Below are positions 60,124 to 64,000 of a stretch of DNA of 64,000 bases, one piece after another. This stretch comes from JAVVEZ01 sp032250895 (lineage in GTDB: Bacteria > Pseudomonadota > Gammaproteobacteria > Pseudomonadales > Pseudohongiellaceae), in contig JAVVEZ010000001.1 in NCBI GenBank assembly GCA_032250895.1, positions 1-64,000 of the forward strand, given 5' to 3'. How positions within the stretch are numbered: position 1 is the stretch's first letter; each line of letters starts with the position of its first letter. The position numbers were made by a program, and so were the translations under genes. The notes under the pieces were generated by a model, which was not told the origin of the DNA, did not search any database, and saw only the letters and a list, made by a program, of their open reading frames with translations.

Positions 60124-62622
60124 ATGGTAAAAAGAAAAATATTGGCCTATGTCCGGCTATTCATGTCCGGGCGTTATCGTGAATGCCTGAATTATCCGAT
60201 CCTGATTATTTTAGCCATCCTCTTGCTCAGTTCGCTTGCGATCTCGTATTCAGACGATTTCAGTTTTGACGCATCGGAAGATACGCTGGTGGCGGAAGGC
60301 GATCCAGACCTGGCCTACTACCGCGAGGTCAGTCAGAGCTTTGGCGGCGAGGAATTTCTGTTCCTGACCTATACGCCACGTTCCGCACCGGTGCTTTCTG
60401 CCGGAATCCTGAAGCGCCTCGATCAGCTGATACAGAGACTGGAACAGGTGGAAGGCGTGAGTGGGGTGACCTCGATTTTTGATGCGCCACTGCTGAGCAG
60501 CCCACCGGTTCCTCTGACTGAACTGGCGACGGGTTACCGGACACTGCACTCCCCTGACGTTGATCTGGACTTGGCAGCCAAGGAATTGACCGAGAGCCCT
60601 CTGTTTCGTGAGTTGCTGATATCGGCCGATGGTCAGACAACGGCCCTGCGCATCGATCTCGACGGAAACCCGCAACTGGACATGCTGAAGGACAGACGCG
60701 ATCGTCTGCGGCAGCTGCATGAACCTTCAGATGAGGAAAAAGCAGAACTGGCAGAGCTGGAACAGAGCTATCGGAGCGAATATGCCCGCAGTCTGGTGCG
60801 CCGTGATACAACCCTGGCGGAACTGCGTACGATCCGGGACAGTCTCGATAGCGACATTACTGCGCATCTGGGGGGAGTGCCACTGGTAGCCTCCGACATG
60901 ATCGAATATGTCAAGAATGATATTGCCATCTTTGGCTCTGCGGTCATCATCCTGATCGCCATCATGCTCTTCATCATTTTCAGACAACTGCGCTGGGTGT
61001 TGCTGCCTCTGGTCAGCACCGCCATCACCGTGCTGCTGACTGTAGGGATACTGGGGTTTCTGCGCCAGGCAACCACGGTGATCTCGTCAAATTTCATCTC
61101 TTTGCTGACCATCATCACGATCTCTTTCGCCATTCATCTGATTGCCAGATACCGTGAGTTGAGAGCACAGAATCCGGATATTGCTCACACCGACCTGGTG
61201 TTCAGGACCATGAAGGACAAGCTGGCCCCCTGTGTCTATACCGCGTTGACGACCATCGTGGCCTTTGCCTCGCTGGTAACCAGTGAAATCGTCCCGGTCA
61301 TGGATTTTGGCTGGATCATGTGCCTGGGTATCGCGGTGTCCTTTGTTGTGACCTACAGCCTGTTTGCCGGACTTTTGCTGCTGCTTCCCAAGGGCGCGGC
61401 CAGCGCGACATTGCATCACGAGCCGGCGTTGACCCGGTTTCTGGGCCATATCTCGGCCAGATACGCCCCCCTGGTACTACTTGCCACGGTACTGTCCTAT
61501 ATCGTGGCTGCCGTGGGTATCAATCGCTTGAGCCTGGATAATCGTTTTGTTGAATATTTTCGTGAAGATACGGAAATTCATCAGGGCATGGCCTTCATCG
61601 ATGAAAACCTTGGTGGCACCATCCCCATGGAAATCATTCTGAAATTTCTGCCTTATGAAGAACCGGAGCTGGATGCCGACAGCGATTTCTTCAGTGCTGA
61701 AGACGATCCCTATCCGCAACGTTACTGGTTTACACCTGACAAGCTGGAATATCTGGCTCGTCTGCAGGCCTATCTTGACAGTAAGCCGGAGATCGGCAAG
61801 GTCGTGTCGCTGTCCAGCCTGGAACAGGTTGCCCGAAGTTTCAACGATGGCAAGCCGCTGGGCTCAGTGGAATTGGTAGCCGTCCTCAGTGCCATGCCGG
61901 AACAGATTCGCAGGGAGCTGATTGACCCCTATGCCTCTCCGGAGACAGGGATGATGCGGGTATCCACGCGAATTCATGAAACCGGGCCGCCTTATTCTCT
62001 GGATAACGTGATAAAGGACATTGAGTCCTTCGCTACCGATGAACTGGATTTTGCCGAGAGTGATGTTCGTGTCACCGGCATGGCCGTGTTGTTCAATGGC
62101 ATGCTGGCGCATCTGTTTGATTCGCAGAAGTCCACGCTGATATTCGTGATTGCAGCCACCCTGGTCATGTTTGCGCTGCTGTTGCGCTCCGTGACATTGG
62201 CCGTACTTGGCCTGATACCGAATATTCTGGCGGCGGCTACTGTACTGGCCTTCATGGGCTTTGCCGGCATTCCCCTGGATATCATGACGATTACCATAGC
62301 GGCCATCATCATTGGCATTGGCGTGGACGATGCGATTCATTATCTGCATCGCTTTCAGGAAGAATACGCTCTTGTGGGGGATGTGAAGACCGCTGTACTC
62401 AACAGCCACAGCAGTATCGGCGATGCCATATATTACACCTCGGTGACGGTCGTCATCGGCTTTTCCGTGCTGGGTTTTTCCAACTTCATACCCACGGTAT
62501 ATTTTGGATTGCTGACGGCCCTGGCAATGGTGCTGGCATTGTTGGCCAACCTGACTGTCCTGCCCAGCCTGCTGGTGCTGGTTTATCGCCAGAAAAAAGC
62601 GGTACCGGCAGCATGGCCATGA
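60124..62622 (+). CDS. RND/MMPL-family transporter (predicted lipid exporter)
   Basis: 832 residues in two homologous halves. Each half has one helix, a large periplasmic loop and a cluster of five to six helices: TM1 about 23-42, loop 43-265, helices about 268-415; TM7 about 440-460, loop 461-680, helices about 682-825. The membrane motif IITISFAIHLIARYRE in half 1 and IAAIIIGIGVDDAIHYLHRF (paired Asp) in half 2 resemble the proton relay of HpnN/MmpL-type lipid RND pumps. No outer-membrane factor or adaptor is encoded nearby. Location between mlaA and mlaC, all co-directional (89 and 61 bp gaps), suggests a role in lipid traffic to or from the outer membrane. Confidence 0.88.
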   Translation: MVKRKILAYVRLFMSGRYRECLNYPILIILAILLLSSLAISYSDDFSFDASEDTLVAEGDPDLAYYREVSQSFGGEEFLFLTYTPRSAPVLSAGILKRLDQLIQRLEQVEGVSGVTSIFDAPLLSSPPVPLTELATGYRTLHSPDVDLDLAAKELTESPLFRELLISADGQTTALRIDLDGNPQLDMLKDRRDRLRQLHEPSDEEKAELAELEQSYRSEYARSLVRRDTTLAELRTIRDSLDSDITAHLGGVPLVASDMIEYVKNDIAIFGSAVIILIAIMLFIIFRQLRWVLLPLVSTAITVLLTVGILGFLRQATTVISSNFISLLTIITISFAIHLIARYRELRAQNPDIAHTDLVFRTMKDKLAPCVYTALTTIVAFASLVTSEIVPVMDFGWIMCLGIAVSFVVTYSLFAGLLLLLPKGAASATLHHEPALTRFLGHISARYAPLVLLATVLSYIVAAVGINRLSLDNRFVEYFREDTEIHQGMAFIDENLGGTIPMEIILKFLPYEEPELDADSDFFSAEDDPYPQRYWFTPDKLEYLARLQAYLDSKPEIGKVVSLSSLEQVARSFNDGKPLGSVELVAVLSAMPEQIRRELIDPYASPETGMMRVSTRIHETGPPYSLDNVIKDIESFATDELDFAESDVRVTGMAVLFNGMLAHLFDSQKSTLIFVIAATLVMFALLLRSVTLAVLGLIPNILAAATVLAFMGFAGIPLDIMTITIAAIIIGIGVDDAIHYLHRFQEEYALVGDVKTAVLNSHSSIGDAIYYTSVTVVIGFSVLGFSNFIPTVYFGLLTALAMVLALLANLTVLPSLLVLVYRQKKAVPAAWP

Positions 62623-62683
62623 GGTAGCAGAGCGATATGAGATTTGCTGTTTGTAATGTACATGAAAATTTCCCGGAGAGATT

Positions 62684-63319
62684 ATGAAAACGATGAATCT
62701 GGCCAGATTGATGACATTTCTGGTGTTTGGCATGATGCAGACAATGATTGCGATGGCGGCCGAAACCAAGGACCCGCAGCAGGTCATCAGAGAATCCACG
62801 GATCGGGTGCTGGCGACCATTGAAAAGCAGAAGGCCAGCAATGGTGGGAAGGTTGCCGATGGCATGGCCGAGGAATTGCTTGATGTTCTGGAGCCGGTCG
62901 TTGACTTTGCAGCCATTGCCCGAGGAGTAATGGGCAGCCATGCCAAGCTTGCCACGCCGGAACAGACACAGAAATTCGAAACGGTTTTCAAGGACAGCAT
63001 GGCACAGTTGTATGCAAAAAGTTTTGAAGCACTGGAAGTTGAAAAGGTGACGATTCTTGATCCGGCACCCGATTTTGACCCGGCCAGGGGCCGGGCGACG
63101 GTACAGGCCGAGGCGACGACAACGGATGGAAAAGTGTTTTCACTGAGCTATTCGATGCGTTCTGATGCCCAGCATGGATGGCGCGTGCGCAATATCATTG
63201 TCGATGGGATCAATCTCGGTCTGACCTATCTCAATCAGTTTGATGGTGCAATGAAGCGCTACGGCAATGATATCGGCAAGGTGATCTCGACCTGGACAGC
63301 CGAAATGGAATCGAAGTAG
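62684..63319 (+). CDS. mlaC: MlaC/Ttg2D-family periplasmic phospholipid-binding protein
   Basis: 211 residues with a signal peptide (about 1-25, cut at AMA-AET). The MlaC fold features are present: DPQQVIRESTDRVLATIE, the helix VVDFAAIARGVMGSHAKLATPEQTQKFETVFKDSMAQLYAKSFEAL and the beta sheet ending WRVRNIIVDGINLGLTYLNQF. It carries phospholipid between outer and inner membrane partners. In hopanoid producers the related HpnM lies beside the RND pump HpnN, so this RND-MlaC pairing has a precedent. It follows the RND gene by 61 bp. Confidence 0.92.
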   Translation: MKTMNLARLMTFLVFGMMQTMIAMAAETKDPQQVIRESTDRVLATIEKQKASNGGKVADGMAEELLDVLEPVVDFAAIARGVMGSHAKLATPEQTQKFETVFKDSMAQLYAKSFEALEVEKVTILDPAPDFDPARGRATVQAEATTTDGKVFSLSYSMRSDAQHGWRVRNIIVDGINLGLTYLNQFDGAMKRYGNDIGKVISTWTAEMESK

Positions 63320-63345
63320 TCGGGTAGTACAAATCTGGATTGGGA

Positions 63346-64000
63346 TCAAGGATGTTGATTGCCATGCTGGCTTGGTGACCCGATCAGCCTGATACCCATC
63401 CAGATGCCCCCCAGCATGCCCAGCAGTGCCGAAAAGCCGGCCGGCGACAGGGCAGGCAAGGCCAGCAGGAGCTGATAGTCGTTGCCGCCCAGGGCAAAGG
63501 CCGCTCCCAGACCCATCAGCGTGCCGCTGCCAAGATGTTTGAGGCTGCTTTGCAGGCCGGGAACATGCCAGTGGAAACGCCGGTAGCGCCAGGCACCGAT
63601 GCCCATTCCGATCAGCATCAGCAGCAGCAGGGCGACCCTGTCCAGGGCTGGCAGAATCTCCGGATCATGTTTTATGATCGCCAGCCCCAGATCCCTGATG
63701 AAATCACTGGGAGACCAGGCGGGCTGCAGCAGAAACAAGGCTCCCACCAGAATACCGACCAGCATGATACCGCTCCACAGGCGCCAGTTCTGACGCTGCC
63801 GCCAGTAAATCAGGGTGCTGGCAAGCGCCAGGCAGACGATGATCACCCAGCACAGCCATAAACTGGCCGGGTCCAGTTCACGGTAGACAAAGTCCAGGCC
63901 CGTGTATTCGGAAGCCAGCCAACCCAGCAGCCAGCCCATCATGGTGAAAAGCATCCGCAGGTCGCCGCTGGCCAGCCGGCTGGCCGTGGAAATCGAACAG
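63346..64000 (-). CDS. YeeE/YedE-family membrane transporter (partial, N-terminus off the window)
   Basis: The frame stays open through the right edge (217 residues visible), reading CSISTASRLASGDLRM just before an internal ATG at 63954, so that ATG is not the true start. The pattern is typical of YeeE/YedE sulfur-species transporters: the conserved Cys with a following SRLASGDLRM, multiple membrane helices, and a second GSGTLMGLGAAFALGGNDYQLLLALPALSPAGFSALLGMLGGIWMG repeat in which the usual Cys is replaced by Asn-Asp. E. coli YeeE imports thiosulfate. Convergent with mlaC (26 bp apart). Confidence 0.82.
   Translation of the reverse strand, partial: CSISTASRLASGDLRMLFTMMGWLLGWLASEYTGLDFVYRELDPASLWLCWVIIVCLALASTLIYWRQRQNWRLWSGIMLVGILVGALFLLQPAWSPSDFIRDLGLAIIKHDPEILPALDRVALLLLMLIGMGIGAWRYRRFHWHVPGLQSSLKHLGSGTLMGLGAAFALGGNDYQLLLALPALSPAGFSALLGMLGGIWMGIRLIGSPSQHGNQHP

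Overview
The window is a 64 kb piece of a gammaproteobacterial chromosome of moderately high GC. It is almost entirely core genome. From memory, the order cysG-serS-(crcB)-rarA-lolA-ftsK-trxB-aat-bpt-infA-clpA-clpS-cspD-...-mnmA-hflD-purB, and the block gltA/sdhCDAB-sucAB-lpd-sucCD, match Pseudomonas and relatives. A member of the Pseudomonadales in the broad sense is the best guess. Genus cannot be read from the sequence. One 100-N assembly gap (31445-31544) lies in a repeat array, so this is a draft scaffold.

Layout. 1-5.2 kb: a partial DoxX gene facing a LysR regulator; a minus-strand SEC-C protein / dusA / TerB group; a YceI lipocalin-like protein. 5.2-10.8 kb: a tightly packed minus-strand operon nudJ-mnmA-hflD-purB-roxA-dehydrogenase (tRNA thiolation, purine synthesis, ribosomal protein hydroxylation). 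10.9-12.2 kb: moaCDE for molybdopterin. 12.2-27.2 kb: rluE, cspD, the N-degron pathway (clpS, clpA, bpt, aat), infA, trxB, ftsK, lolA, rarA, crcB, serS, cysG and an acetyltransferase. 27.2-31.8 kb: a small DUF2007-like protein, a cytoplasmic esterase, ribosome-rescue arfB, gltX, tRNA-Ala(GGC), tRNA-Glu(TTC) and a repeat array with the gap.

31.8-44.7 kb: the TCA-cycle superoperon, with gltA divergent from sdhCDAB-sucAB-lpd-sucCD. Several sdh genes use GTG or TTG starts, and three junctions carry conspicuous stem-loops. 45.0-50.3 kb: a TonB2-type energy-transducing operon (DUF3450 protein, TtpC-like ExbB, ExbB, ExbD, TonB, TPR protein). 50.4-54.9 kb: htpG behind a good sigma-32-like promoter, a lipoprotein esterase related to the one at 28 kb, a cold-shock protein, a 165-bp MITE-like palindromic element, and a secreted protein whose predicted mature N-terminus is histidine, as in copper polysaccharide monooxygenases. 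54.9-59.0 kb: monomeric isocitrate dehydrogenase and argS. 59.3-64 kb: mlaA, an RND/MMPL transporter and mlaC in one direction, a possible outer-membrane lipid-trafficking set, then a YeeE/YedE-type membrane protein running off the end.

The most noteworthy non-routine items are the MlaA-RND-MlaC cassette, the MITE-like palindrome beside the monooxygenase-like gene, the repeat array that broke the assembly, and the nested stem-loops in the TCA operon. I saw no phage, plasmid, CRISPR or defence locus.
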